Shown here: one piece after another, positions 47,701-55,992 of the stretch
Layout of the letters: every line of letters starts with the position of its first letter
How positions within the stretch are numbered: the first letter of the stretch is position 1
NCBI RefSeq assembly: GCF_003427025.1
Contig: NZ_QVAI01000003.1
Location: 372,001-436,000 of the forward strand
Length of the DNA stretch: 64,000 nucleotides
From: Jiangella endophytica
GTDB lineage: Bacteria > Actinomycetota > Actinomycetes > Jiangellales > Jiangellaceae
Reading direction: 5' to 3'
The notes under the pieces: model-generated
What the model saw: the letters and a program-made list of their open reading frames with translations, nothing else
What the model was told of the DNA's origin: nothing
Database searches by the model: none
Translations under genes and position numbers: made by a program

Positions 47701-48635
47701 GACCGTGTCCCCAGCCGCGGGTCGACCAGCCGGTACACGACGTCCAGCACGATCGTGATCAGCACGAACACCAGCGCCGACAGCAGCACCAGCCCGACGA
47801 TCAGCGGGATGTCCTGGTTGACGACGGCCTGCAGCGTGAGCCGGCCGAGCCCGGGCCGGCCGAACACCGCCTCGATCAGCACCGCGCCGCCGACGACCCC
47901 GCCGACCACCCAGCCGCCCACCGTCAGCGCCGGGATCGACGCGTGCTTGAGCAGGTGCCGTGCGGTGACGGCGAGCCGGCTCAGCCCGCGGGTCCGGGCG
48001 GTCAGCGCGAACGGCTGCCGCTCGGCGTTCTCCGCGGCCTCGCGCAACACCTGGGAGAGCAGTCCGAAGATCGCGATCCCCATGGTCAGCGCCGGCAGGA
48101 CCAGTGCGCGCAGACCACCGTCGGAGAACGCCGGGAACCAGCCGAGCCGGAAGCTGAGGAACGCCAGCAGCACGATCCCGACCCAGTACGCCGGCGCGGA
48201 GATCGCCACCACCTCGAGCACGACGGCCAGCTGCCGCGCGATGCCGGACCGGCCGGTCGTCAGCACCGCGAGCACCGTCGCCAGCAGGGCCGCCACCAGC
48301 AGCCCGGCGGCCGCCAGCTGCAACGTCGGCGCCAGCTGGTCGCGGATCAGGTCCGCGACCGGCTGCTGCAGCAGGTAGGACCGGCCGAGGTCGCCGCGTG
48401 CGAGGTTGCCGACGAACGTCAGGTACTGCGCCGGCAGCGGCCGGTCCAGCCCGAAGTCGGCCCGGACCTGCGCCCGCAGCTCCTCGGTGACCAGCAGTTC
48501 CTGCCCCAGGATGACGTCCTCCGGGTCGCCCGGCACCGCGTGCATGGTGAAGAACACCGCCGTCGCGGCGCCCCACAGCACGACCAGCGCCGAGCCGGCC
48601 CGGCGCAGGACGGCGACGAGGACGCGGGCGGTCAC
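47697..48635 (-). CDS. ABC importer permease (DppB-like)
   Basis: 312 residues, six predicted helices. FTMHAVPGDPEDVILG and GLDRPLPAQYLTFVGNLARG are DppB/OppB hallmarks, and the EAA loop is seen in ARTRGLSRLAVTARHLLKHA. The GTG at 48635 is within a GTGA overlap with the binding-protein gene; starting there gives a normal length. The operon order binding protein, permease, permease, ATPase is standard for peptide/nickel/opine importers. Confidence 0.93.
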   Translation of the reverse strand: MTARVLVAVLRRAGSALVVLWGAATAVFFTMHAVPGDPEDVILGQELLVTEELRAQVRADFGLDRPLPAQYLTFVGNLARGDLGRSYLLQQPVADLIRDQLAPTLQLAAAGLLVAALLATVLAVLTTGRSGIARQLAVVLEVVAISAPAYWVGIVLLAFLSFRLGWFPAFSDGGLRALVLPALTMGIAIFGLLSQVLREAAENAERQPFALTARTRGLSRLAVTARHLLKHASIPALTVGGWVVGGVVGGAVLIEAVFGRPGLGRLTLQAVVNQDIPLIVGLVLLSALVFVLITIVLDVVYRLVDPRLGTRS

Positions 48636-50287
48636 TGGGCCTGGTCGAGCCAGACGTCGAAGAACGACCACGGCACGCCCGGCGCGTCGAAGTGCACGCC
48701 GTGCACGCCGGCGCTGGTGCCGAGCAGGTACGTCGGGACGTAGACCGGGATCGCGACGCTGCCGTCGCTGAGCCGCTGCTGCACCTGGGCGTAGAGGTCC
48801 GAGCGCTGCGCGGGGTCGGTGGCGCGGGCGGCGTCACCGAGCAGCTGGTCGACGTCCGGGTCGGCGAGCTGGGTGTAGTTGACCCCGCCGCCCGACGGCG
48901 TCAGCGTCGACCGGTAGGCCAGGTTCAGCATGTCGCCCTCGGCCCGCGACTGGCTCATGTCGGTGAGGTCGTAGTCGCCGGCCTGAGCGCGGGCGGTGAA
49001 CGTGCCGGGATCGAGCGTCTCGCGCTGCAGGTCGATGCCGAGCTCGAGGGCGGCGTCCTGGATGCCCTCGCCGAGGACGTCGCGCTGCTCGCGGATCCAC
49101 GCCTGGTTGACGATCCAGGCGGCCTCCAGCCGCTCGCCGTCGCGAACCCGGATGCCGTCGTCGCCCGGGACCCAGCCGGCGTCGTCGAGCAGCTGCTGTG
49201 CGGCGGCGAGGTCGTGGCCGTACTCGCCCTCCAGCGACGCGTCGTACGCGTTCGCCGTCGCCGGGGTCAGCAGGCTCCACGCGCGCGGGAACAGGCCGTG
49301 GTACAGCGACTCGACCAGCGTGTCGTAGTCGACGCCGACCCGCAGCGCCTCGCGGACGGCCGGGTCGGCGAACGGGCCGGTGGCGGTGTTGAGCTGCAGC
49401 GAGTACGGGATGCCCGGCGCCTCCGCCGTCAGCACGTCGGTCTCGCCGCCGCGCAGGTTCGCGACGTCGACCGGCGGCACGTTCGACACCAGGTGCGCCT
49501 GGCCGGACGAGAGCGCGCCGACGCGGGTCGAGTTCTCCTGGATAAACGTCACCTGCACGCCGTCGAGATGGGCCGCGCCCGTGTGGTCGGCGTTCTCCGG
49601 CGCCCAGTCGTAGTCGTCGTTGCGCTCCAGGGTCCAGCTCTGGCCTTGCACGTAGGCCGCCGAGCGGAACGGCCCGGAGCCGACGATCGCCTCGCCGCCC
49701 GCGCACAGCTGCTCCGGCGTGTACTGCTCGACGGACGCGGGAGAGACGATCGAGACGATCGGCATGCTGAGGATCTGCAGCAGCGGCGCGTACGGCTCGG
49801 TCAGCTGGACCGTGACCGTCCGCGGGTCGGTGGCGGTGGCACTCTCGTACGGGACCGACGGAGCCAGGTTGATGCCGGAGGCGATCCAGCGGTCGAGGTT
49901 GAACGTCACGGCCGCCGCGTCGAGCGGGGTGCCGTCGTGGAATGTGACGCCGTCGCTCAGGTGGAAGGTGTAGGTCGTGCCGTCAGGGCTGACCTCCCAC
50001 GTCTCGGCCAGCCAGCCGTGGAACTCGCCGTCGGGCGTCAGCCGCACGAGCGAGTCGAGGACGTTGCGCAGCAGCGTCTGCGACGCGATGGTCGACTGCT
50101 GCTGCAGGTCCCAGCAGGTCGGCTCGACGTCGGTGACGTAGTTCAGCACGCCGCCCTGGGCCGGCTCGCCGGCGGCGTCCGGAGTGGCGCTCTGGCCGGT
50201 GCCGCCGCTGTCCCCGCCGGAGCAGGCCGCGGCCATCGTCAGGACCGCCAGGACCGCTCCCAGCCGGGCCGGCATTGCGCTGCGCAC
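48632..50287 (-). CDS. Extracellular solute-binding lipoprotein, family 5
   Basis: 551-residue SBP_bac_5 protein that captures the substrate outside the membrane. The signal peptide MPARLGAVLAVLTMAAACSG contains the lipobox AAAC. Typical family motifs are TYTFHLSDGVTFHDGTPLDA, VGSGPFRSAAYVQ and VREALRVGVDYDTLVESLYH. The GTG at 50287 has GGGGGAAC five nt upstream. Family members bind peptides, nickel or oligosaccharides; I see no metal-binding cluster that would favour nickel. First gene of the importer operon. Confidence 0.93.
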   Translation of the reverse strand: MRSAMPARLGAVLAVLTMAAACSGGDSGGTGQSATPDAAGEPAQGGVLNYVTDVEPTCWDLQQQSTIASQTLLRNVLDSLVRLTPDGEFHGWLAETWEVSPDGTTYTFHLSDGVTFHDGTPLDAAAVTFNLDRWIASGINLAPSVPYESATATDPRTVTVQLTEPYAPLLQILSMPIVSIVSPASVEQYTPEQLCAGGEAIVGSGPFRSAAYVQGQSWTLERNDDYDWAPENADHTGAAHLDGVQVTFIQENSTRVGALSSGQAHLVSNVPPVDVANLRGGETDVLTAEAPGIPYSLQLNTATGPFADPAVREALRVGVDYDTLVESLYHGLFPRAWSLLTPATANAYDASLEGEYGHDLAAAQQLLDDAGWVPGDDGIRVRDGERLEAAWIVNQAWIREQRDVLGEGIQDAALELGIDLQRETLDPGTFTARAQAGDYDLTDMSQSRAEGDMLNLAYRSTLTPSGGGVNYTQLADPDVDQLLGDAARATDPAQRSDLYAQVQQRLSDGSVAIPVYVPTYLLGTSAGVHGVHFDAPGVPWSFFDVWLDQAQ

Positions 50288-50315
50288 GACAGTTCCCCCA
50301 TGTGGTCGGACGGGT

Positions 50316-50333
50316 CTACGCCGCGTAGCGTAG
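50316..50333. promoter_or_regulatory. Small dyad upstream of the binding-protein gene
   Basis: CTACGC (50316-50321) and GCGTAG (50328-50333), perfect 6-bp arms with a 6-nt spacer, 29 nt before the minus-strand start. A plausible operator for the importer operon, not proven. Confidence 0.35.
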
Positions 50334-50357
50334 TTTGCCCATTGAAATACTAGGAAA

Positions 50358-50607
50358 TTGGTGGACGGCGCGTCTCGGCTCGTGAGACCGTCCGCGCTGG
50401 GCGGCGCCGCGCTGATCGGCATGCACGAAGGGCTGGCATACATGTGGCGCACGCCGTGGCTGCTGGCCACTCTGCTGTTCGCCAGTGTCGACTTCTTCGT
50501 GTCCATCTCGCTCATGCCGGTATCCATGGCGCTGGCCGGTCCGATCTCCTAGTTCATCGGCCTGCGGGCAACGTTCGTCATCGCCGGCGCGGTGGCGGCC
50601 GTCGTGC
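50358..50607 (+). pseudogene. Remnant of an MFS exporter gene
   Basis: The frame reads MHEGLAYMWRTPWLLATLLF, then SISLMPVSMALAGPIS, an in-frame TAG at 50550-50552, and FIGLRATFVIAGAVAAVVP. This matches the middle and last parts of MFS_3-type transporters with most of the gene missing. Two pieces that are normally far apart are now adjacent, so there has been an internal deletion. It precedes a long hairpin. Confidence 0.6.
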
Positions 50608-50681
50608 CCGACCTCCATAGCGAGAATCGCGCGGAACGGGCGCCGGGGCCGCCGAGGTGGCGTTCTTGCTATGGAGGTCGG
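50608..50681. repeat. Long inverted repeat with G-U extension
   Basis: CCGACCTCCATAGC (50608-50621) and GCTATGGAGGTCGG (50668-50681) are perfect 14-bp arms with a 46-nt interior. In plus-strand RNA the stem extends to 19 bp through one G-U pair. It is placed after the MFS remnant. The rest of the spacer, 50682-50874, shows no gene. Confidence 0.7.
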
Positions 50682-50874
50682 CCGGGGCGGCCTCAGTCGA
50701 CGGTGTCGTCGCGCGTGAGCTGCGGGACACGGTCACGGTGGGGCCTTCTTCGCGGTCGTGGCCTGCGGGGACGTGTCGTCATCCTGCGGGGACGCGGTGG
50801 CGGCGACGTGACCGCCCGGCCGCGAGGAGGCGACTGGACCGTGAACGCGGGAACATCGGCGCGGTCCTGTACGT

Positions 50875-50893
50875 TATGGGAATCGTTCTCATA
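50875..50893 (+). promoter_or_regulatory. Zur box
   Basis: TATGGGAATCGTTCTCATA is an AT-richer 19-nt dyad close to the actinobacterial Zur consensus (TGAnAATCGTTnTCA-like), 15 nt before the zinc-free L36 gene. Zinc control of such paralogues is well established. Confidence 0.75.
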
Positions 50894-50907
50894 GGGAAGG
50901 GGTCGCG

Positions 50908-51030
50908 ATGAAGGTGCGCAACTCGCTCAAGTCGCTCAAGAACCAGCCGGGCTCGCAGGTCGTGCGCCGGCGTGGCCGGCTCTTCGTCATCAACAAGCAG
51001 AACCCGAGGCTGAAGGCCCGGCAGGGCTGA
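50908..51030 (+). CDS. rpmJ: 50S ribosomal protein L36, zinc-free paralogue
   Basis: 40 residues, [20 protein letters not shown], ending NPRLKARQG. It lacks the CxxC...CxxxxH zinc ribbon of the standard L36, so it is the C-minus form made when zinc is scarce. A Zur box lies 15 nt upstream. AGGGAAGGGG is its ribosome site. It is followed after 32 nt by the L33 paralogue. Confidence 0.93.
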   Translation: MKVRNSLKSLKNQPGSQVVRRRGRLFVINKQNPRLKARQG

Positions 51031-51062
51031 GGCCGTCTCACTCACGTCTGGAAAGGACGCCC

Positions 51063-51227
51063 ATGGCACGCACCGACCTGCGCCCCGTCGTGAAGCTCCG
51101 CTCGACGGCCGGCACCGGCTACACGTACGTCACCCGGAAGAACCGCCGCAACGACCCCGACCGCATGGTGCTGCGCAAGTACGACCCGCTCGCCCGGCGG
51201 CACGTGGAGTTCCGCGAGGAGCGCTGA
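51063..51227 (+). CDS. rpmG: 50S ribosomal protein L33, zinc-free paralogue
   Basis: 54 residues, [20 protein letters not shown] then [20 protein letters not shown]. The CxxC pairs of the zinc form are absent: the segment where the first would lie has no cysteine. GGAAAGGACGCCC precedes the ATG. With the upstream L36 it forms a Zur-controlled two-gene operon that frees zinc by replacing zinc-binding ribosomal proteins. Confidence 0.92.
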   Translation: MARTDLRPVVKLRSTAGTGYTYVTRKNRRNDPDRMVLRKYDPLARRHVEFREER

Positions 51228-51262
51228 GCCACCCGGCCGGGCCGCGGTCGTAGGATCGCGGC

Positions 51263-51871
51263 ATGGCCGATGACGACGCCGCTCGGCGTGCGGTGCAGCG
51301 CGTCTCCGACGCCGAGCGCGAGAAGATCGCCGAGCGCATCCGCACGGCGGCCGCCGACGGCCGGCTCGGCCTCGACGAGCTCGACGACCGCCTGGGTTCG
51401 GCCCTGGCCGCGCGCACGCGTGGTGACCTCGACGCCGTCGTCGCCGATCTCGGTGACGACGGCGTCGCCGCGCGTCCGGCCGTGGAGCAGATGGTGATCC
51501 GGGCCCAGGGCTCGCCCGTCCAGCGCTCCGGCCCGTGGGTCGCGCCGGCGCGCATCATCGTCAAGGCGTCGATGTCGTCGGTGCTGCTCGACTTCACCGA
51601 GGCGACGTTCGCTGCCGACGGCTGCCGCGTCGAGCTGGAGCTGTCGGCGTCGTCGGTGCAGATCGTGGTGCCCGAGGACGTCGCCGCCGACGCCGACGTC
51701 GAGTCCCGCTTCTCCAGCGTCAACGTCAGGGTGCAGGCGCCGCCCGTCGAGCCTCGCGCCGTCATCCAGGTCGTGGGCACGGCGAGCATGGGCAGCGTCG
51801 ACGTGCGGAGGCCGGGCTGGCGCCGTCGCCGCAAGCTGCGCAAGGCGCTAAGGACTCGTCAAGGCTCTTGA
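51263..51871 (+). CDS. DUF1707 domain protein with LiaF-like C-terminus
   Basis: 202 residues. The N-terminal DUF1707 domain is clear: RVSDAEREKIAERIRTAAAD, GRLGLDELDDRLGSALAART, DLDAVVADLGDD. The C-terminal part (RIIVKASMSSVLLDFTEATF, SSVQIVVPEDVAADADVESR) resembles the cell-envelope-stress beta-strand repeats of LiaF/DUF2154 proteins, and a very basic tail follows. No membrane helix is visible. A cell-envelope stress role is guilt by association. It begins 35 nt after rpmG. Confidence 0.8.
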   Translation: MADDDAARRAVQRVSDAEREKIAERIRTAAADGRLGLDELDDRLGSALAARTRGDLDAVVADLGDDGVAARPAVEQMVIRAQGSPVQRSGPWVAPARIIVKASMSSVLLDFTEATFAADGCRVELELSASSVQIVVPEDVAADADVESRFSSVNVRVQAPPVEPRAVIQVVGTASMGSVDVRRPGWRRRRKLRKALRTRQGS

Positions 51872-51902
51872 CGACGGTGTCCCGCGGGGCGTTGATGGAA
51901 GG

Positions 51903-52655
51903 GTGAGGACGCGGGAGGGTCGGACCGCCCTGATCCTGGTGCTGGCGTTCGTCGCGCCCTTGGTGGCGTGCGCGCTGCTGGCCCCGTTCCGCACCGGCAT
52001 CGCGAGCGCCAACGCGGCGCTCGTGCTGGTCCTGGTGGTGGTGGCGGCCGCGGCGACCGGCCGCCGGAGCGCGGGCGTCGTCGCCGCGCTGTCCGGCGCC
52101 GCCTGGTTCGACTTCTTCCTGACCCGGCCTTACCAGACGTTCGCGATCGACGACCGCGACGATATCGAGACCGCCGTCCTGCTGACGCTCGTCGGTCTCG
52201 CGGTCACCGAGATCGCGCTGTGGGGGCGGCGGATGCAGGCCAGGGCCAGTGCGCGCGAGGGCTACCTGTCCGGCGTCGTGTCGGCGGCCGAGCTGGTCGC
52301 GTCCGGCTCCGCGCCGCCGCCGGCCGTCGTCGAGCACGTCGGGCGGCAGATCGTGTCGGTGTTGGACATCGACGGCGTCCGGTTCGAGTCCGGCGCCGGC
52401 CGGGGTCGCGCCTACCCTCGGCTGCACCGTGACGGCTCGGTCACCCGGCGCGGCATCGTGGTCGACGTCGACCGCGACGGGCTGCCGACCAACGACGAGA
52501 TCGAGCTGCCCGTCGAGTTCGGCGGCACCGTCCGCGGCCGGTTCTACCTGACCGCGGCGACGCGGATCGCCCGGCCGGGGCTGGAGCAGCGGCTGGTCGC
52601 CGTCACGCTGGCCGAGCAGGCCGGCGCCGTCACGGGGGTCAGCCCAGCTCCATGA
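51903..52655 (+). CDS. DUF4118 (KdpD-like) membrane protein without kinase domain
   Basis: 250 residues. Residues 8-105 form four membrane helices of the DUF4118/KdpD type, including the family motif AAWFDFFLTRPYQTFAIDDR. The rest is a soluble domain similar to the region after the helices in KdpD-like kinases, but no histidine-kinase H-box or ATPase motif is present. Start is GTG 51903. Its last 17 nt overlap the convergent GNAT gene. Function unknown. Confidence 0.75.
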   Translation: MRTREGRTALILVLAFVAPLVACALLAPFRTGIASANAALVLVLVVVAAAATGRRSAGVVAALSGAAWFDFFLTRPYQTFAIDDRDDIETAVLLTLVGLAVTEIALWGRRMQARASAREGYLSGVVSAAELVASGSAPPPAVVEHVGRQIVSVLDIDGVRFESGAGRGRAYPRLHRDGSVTRRGIVVDVDRDGLPTNDEIELPVEFGGTVRGRFYLTAATRIARPGLEQRLVAVTLAEQAGAVTGVSPAP

Positions 52656-53112
52656 TCAGGTGCGGACGGCTCCAGCCGATGCGCCCGTGCGGCGCGATGA
52701 CGCCGACGTCGCGGAAGCCGCAGCTGCGGTAGAACCCGGCCGACGGCGGGTGCGACACGACGTGCAGCCGCCGCAGGCCGAGCGTCGCCGCCTCAGCCCG
52801 CAGGTGGTCGATCAGCAGCCGCCCGATGCCGCGCCCCTGCGCGTCCTCGGCGACGAACATGAAGTCGACCTCGCCCTCGCCCGGCCCGCCGCGCCCGGGG
52901 ACCTGCAGGGTGACGAACCCGAGCAGTTCGCCGTCCGGTCCGTGCGCGACGCGGGTCAGGTGCCGCCCGATGTAGGCGGCGTCGATGGTCTGGTTCGCGA
53001 CCATCACCCGGTACTCGCCGGTGTAGGCGGCCGACGTGCGGACCATGGTGGTCAGGGCTTCGGTCTCCGCGACCGTCGCCGGGTCGATCTCCACCTGCAG
53101 CGTGCTCGTCAT
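52639..53112 (-). CDS. GNAT-family N-acetyltransferase
   Basis: 157 residues. The acetyl-CoA loop is AEDAQGRGIGRLLIDHLRAE, preceded by EGEVDFMFVAED and followed by RLHVVSHPPSAGFYRSCGFR. The ATG at 53112 has GGAGGAG six nt upstream. Its 5' end faces a copper-type operator and a divergent copper-locus gene. The substrate is unknown. The 3' end overlaps the convergent DUF4118 gene by 17 nt. Confidence 0.88.
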   Translation of the reverse strand: MTSTLQVEIDPATVAETEALTTMVRTSAAYTGEYRVMVANQTIDAAYIGRHLTRVAHGPDGELLGFVTLQVPGRGGPGEGEVDFMFVAEDAQGRGIGRLLIDHLRAEAATLGLRRLHVVSHPPSAGFYRSCGFRDVGVIAPHGRIGWSRPHLIMELG

Positions 53113-53132
53113 TTTTCTCCTCCTGATACATA

Positions 53133-53147
53133 TACCCCGTAGGGGTA
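53133..53147. promoter_or_regulatory. CsoR-type copper operator
   Basis: TACCCC-GTA-GGGGTA is a perfect dyad matching CsoR operators such as TACCCnnnnGGGGTA. A looser copy ATACGGGGGAGGGGTAT lies at 53154-53170. It is in the divergent gap before the DUF6153/DUF305 genes. Confidence 0.7.
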
Positions 53148-53197
53148 ATCTAGATACGGGGGAGGGGTATGTGCAAGAGCCGCGCCGGGGCGTGTCT

Positions 53198-53611
53198 ATG
53201 GTTGCCGTCATGAGGACCGCACGACGCGCACCGCGGCAGCTGGCGCCGCGGCTGCTGCTCGTCGTCGTGCTGGCCCTCGGGATGGTCGCGATGCACCACC
53301 TGGCCGGTGCGGGCTCGGACGAGCCGGCACCGCAGGGCATGGTCGCGGCCATGGACGACGACCGTGCGCCGGCGGGCCACGGCGCGAAGGCCGCCGACGA
53401 CGACGGCGCGGGTCACGGACTGTTCCACCTGTGCCTCGCCGTGCTGTCCGCCGCCGTCCTGCTGCTGGCCGGCTGGCTGCTGCTCGGGCCGCGACGGTGG
53501 ACGGCGCTCGCGCCGCCCGGTGCGTCGCTGGCCCCACCGGCGCCGGCGCGGCCACCGCCGCGCCCGCACGGCGCTGCGCTCCTGGTGTCCCTGTGCGTCA
53601 TGCGGACGTGA
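53198..53611 (+). CDS. DUF6153-like histidine-containing membrane protein
   Basis: 137 residues with two membrane helices (about 18-35 and 75-97). Histidines occur in VAMHHLAG and GAGHGLFHLCLAVL, and a Pro/Ala-rich tail follows. This pattern, next to a DUF305 gene and a CsoR-like operator, fits the small membrane proteins of actinobacterial copper loci. Start candidates are GTG 53171 (strong ribosome site, odd spacing), ATG 53198 and ATG 53210; ATG 53198 is used. Confidence 0.65.
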   Translation: MVAVMRTARRAPRQLAPRLLLVVVLALGMVAMHHLAGAGSDEPAPQGMVAAMDDDRAPAGHGAKAADDDGAGHGLFHLCLAVLSAAVLLLAGWLLLGPRRWTALAPPGASLAPPAPARPPPRPHGAALLVSLCVMRT

Positions 53612-53669
53612 CGGGTCGGGCTTCCGACCCGCACGTTCGCATGCCCACGCACACCCTCGAGAGGACACG

Positions 53670-55025
53670 ATGGATCGCACGCGCTTCACCCTGCCCGCCG
53701 CCGTCATCGCAGCGGCAGGCCTGTTGCTCGCCGGCTGCGGCGGCGACTCCGGCGACCCGGCCGCGGACGCCGCCTCGGGTGTGCCGTCGTCCGCCGCCAA
53801 CGCGGCCGACGCCGAGTTCGCCCGGCAGATGATCGAGCACCACACCCAGGCCATCGAGATGGCGGCGATGGTGCCGGCCGACGGTGTCAGCCCCGAGCTG
53901 ACCGACCTGGCCGCCGCCGTCGAGGCCGTCCAGCAGCCGGAGATCGACCAGCTCACCGCCATGCTCGAGCGCTGGGGCGAGGGCGCCTCGCCCGGCTCCG
54001 GCGGTGGCCACGGCGGCCACGGCGGCGGCTCGGGCGCCGGCGGCATGATGTCGGACGAGGACCTGGACGCGCTCGCCGCGGCGACCGGCGTGGAGTTCGA
54101 GCGCTCGTGGCTCACGATGATGATCGAGCACCACCGCGGTGCGATCGCCATGGCCGAGACCGAGCTGGCCGAGGGCGCCGACCCCGAGGCGCGGGCGCTG
54201 GCCCAGGCCGTCGTCGACGCCCAGGAGGCCGAGATCGCGCAGATGGAGGCGATGCTCGGCGGCGGTGACGGCACGGCCGCCGGGCCCGCGTTCAGCCACA
54301 TCCACGGCCTCGGCGCCGTCGGCGGGCTGCTCTACGTCGCCACCCACGAAGGCCTGTACGAGATCGGCGCCGCAGGCGAGGTGGTGCTCGCCGGGCCCGA
54401 CGACCACGACTTCATGGGCTTCACCACGACCGGCACCGGGGAGTTCCTCGCCAGCGGCCATCCCGGCAGCCGCACCGACCTGCCCGGTGACCTCGGCCTG
54501 CTGGAGAGCGCCGACGCCGGCGCCAGCTGGGTCAGCCGGTCGCTCTCCGGCGAGGTCGACTTCCACGCCCTCGACGCCAAGGGCTCGATGGTCTACGGCT
54601 GGAGCAGCGGCACCGGTGAGCTGCTGGCCAGCGCGGACCGGACGACCTGGGACCGCCTCGGCCAGGTCCCGCTGGCCGACCTGACCATCCACCCCGACGA
54701 CGACCAGACCCTGCTCATCACCACCGAGCAGGGGCCGCGGCTCAGCAGCGACGGCGGGCGGACGTTCGGCCCCCTGGGCGGCGCACCGGTGCTCTTCCTC
54801 GCCGACTGGCCGCGCACGGCCGAGCTGTACGGCGTCACGCCCGACGGCCTCGTCCAGCACAGCGCCGACGGTGGGACCACGTGGCACGAGCGCGGCGGGC
54901 TGGGGGAGCGGCCGCAGGCGATCGCCGTCGGGCCCGACGGCGCGGTGTACGCGGCACTGGCGAGCTCGATCGTCGTCTCCGCCGACGGCGGCGAGACATT
55001 CGCCGAGCTGTACTCCTGGGCCTGA
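53670..55025 (+). CDS. DUF305 - F510_1955-type fusion lipoprotein
   Basis: 451 residues. The signal peptide ends in the lipobox LLAGC. Residues about 45-200 are DUF305: FARQMIEHHTQAIEMAAM and MMIEHHRGAIAMAETELAEG carry the EHH pairs; DUF305 is a ferritin-like domain found in metal-resistance loci. A Gly/His-rich linker (GGGHGGHGGG) lies between its halves. From about 210, SHIHGLGAVGGLLYVATHEG begins a BNR-repeat beta-propeller (F510_1955-like). Fusing the two is unusual. It lies 58 nt after the small membrane protein gene, under the copper-type operator. Confidence 0.85.
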   Translation: MDRTRFTLPAAVIAAAGLLLAGCGGDSGDPAADAASGVPSSAANAADAEFARQMIEHHTQAIEMAAMVPADGVSPELTDLAAAVEAVQQPEIDQLTAMLERWGEGASPGSGGGHGGHGGGSGAGGMMSDEDLDALAAATGVEFERSWLTMMIEHHRGAIAMAETELAEGADPEARALAQAVVDAQEAEIAQMEAMLGGGDGTAAGPAFSHIHGLGAVGGLLYVATHEGLYEIGAAGEVVLAGPDDHDFMGFTTTGTGEFLASGHPGSRTDLPGDLGLLESADAGASWVSRSLSGEVDFHALDAKGSMVYGWSSGTGELLASADRTTWDRLGQVPLADLTIHPDDDQTLLITTEQGPRLSSDGGRTFGPLGGAPVLFLADWPRTAELYGVTPDGLVQHSADGGTTWHERGGLGERPQAIAVGPDGAVYAALASSIVVSADGGETFAELYSWA

Positions 55026-55032
55026 CCGTCGC

Positions 55033-55063
55033 GGGTCCGGAGGGGCGCGTCCCCTCCGGACCC
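55033..55063 (+). terminator. Terminator after the DUF305 gene
   Basis: GGGTCCGGAGGGG (55033-55045) and CCCCTCCGGACCC (55051-55063), perfect 13-bp arms with a 5-nt loop, 8 nt after the stop. The following 55064-55247 stretch holds no supportable gene. Confidence 0.8.
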
Positions 55064-55247
55064 GGTCGTCCTCGGGATCCTTTCTGTGTTCGTCAGGCCG
55101 GGTTGTGGGCTGTGGTGGTGCGGCCTCCGGCTCGGCGTCGCCGGACGTGGGCGCGGGTGTGTGCGTCGTGGGTCAGGCGGCTGAGGCGAGTGGCGCACGG
55201 TGCTGACTGAGACTCGATGCCCGCGCGCACCACGAAGCGTCTACTGG

Positions 55248-55547
55248 TCAGACAGGATCGGTGAACGAGATCGGCTTGCCGGTGGCGTGGGCATAGGCGA
55301 TCTCTCTGCTCGTGGACTCGCCGATATACCCGCCGGGGTTGACGACCAGAACCCTGTCAGCCAGGTCGATCTTGCGCAGGTGGAGGGCGTCCAGCGCGGT
55401 CTTCTGCTCATCGGTGATCAACTCGTCTGCTTCGCCTGGCGCGACGACGATGACACCTGCGAAGGTCAGGTCACGGTTCGCCGCACGCATCTCGTCCACG
55501 AACCGGCTGGAGCCGCAGATGCAGACGATCTCGGGTCGGTCGGGCAC
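55248..55547 (-). CDS. DUF4406 / nucleoside deoxyribosyltransferase-like protein
   Basis: 99 residues with PEIVCICGSSRFVDEMRAAN at the N-terminus and LVVNPGGYIGESTSREIAYA near the end. The ICGS...F start and the NP.GYIGEST.REI segment are typical of the small Rossmann-like family related to nucleoside 2-deoxyribosyltransferases, usually of phage or mobile-element context. The GTG at 55547 has AAGGA 7 nt upstream; an ATG at 55595 would add 16 residues. Enzymatic activity is unproven. Confidence 0.7.
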   Translation of the reverse strand: MPDRPEIVCICGSSRFVDEMRAANRDLTFAGVIVVAPGEADELITDEQKTALDALHLRKIDLADRVLVVNPGGYIGESTSREIAYAHATGKPISFTDPV

Positions 55548-55684
55548 GGCTCGGTCCTTCGGTCGAACGGAAACCGTCAATGTGCACGGTGACATCACCG
55601 TAGGCACACCTGCGACGACCAAGGCAGGAGCGGCCGACGCCATTTGCGCCAGCAGGTCCCGGACCGGCCACCGCGAGACACCCG

Positions 55685-55992
55685 CTAGATGAGTGAGTCC
55701 GAAGGGGTTCTTCGGTGGTTCCGCGGTTCTGATCGCGTCGGTGGCGTCGGCCGGTCCGGTGAGCGGTGTGGGATCGCCGCCCCTCAGCCCCCGGCCCATC
55801 CGGTTCGAGCATGATCACCTGCCTCCGGGCACGGCAGTTCATGGCGCTGTCAATCGTCATCAAGGACGAAGGGCCGGGTCACAACGTCACGCCGTGGCGC
55901 CGACGCGACAGCTACCCGTGCGGCGGACCCGTCCGTCCCGTCCTCGACTCCCGACCTGCCGTCCTCACCATCATTCGGACTCACTCATCTAG
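55685..55992. mobile_element. 308-bp element with perfect 19-bp terminal inverted repeats
   Basis: CTAGATGAGTGAGTCCGAA (55685-55703) and its exact complement (55974-55992) bound a 308-bp segment. The interior has no transposase and no supportable gene; one short frame (MALSIVIKDEGPGHNVTPWR) is present but unrecognised. This is the layout of a MITE or a deleted insertion sequence. No target-site duplication is obvious. The right repeat contains the stop codon of the MFS gene. Confidence 0.65.

Noticed and set aside
55200-55990. A tRNA or tRNA-like attachment site near the short GGTTCGAGC segment
   Set aside because: The segment has no acceptor stem, D arm or anticodon arm around it.
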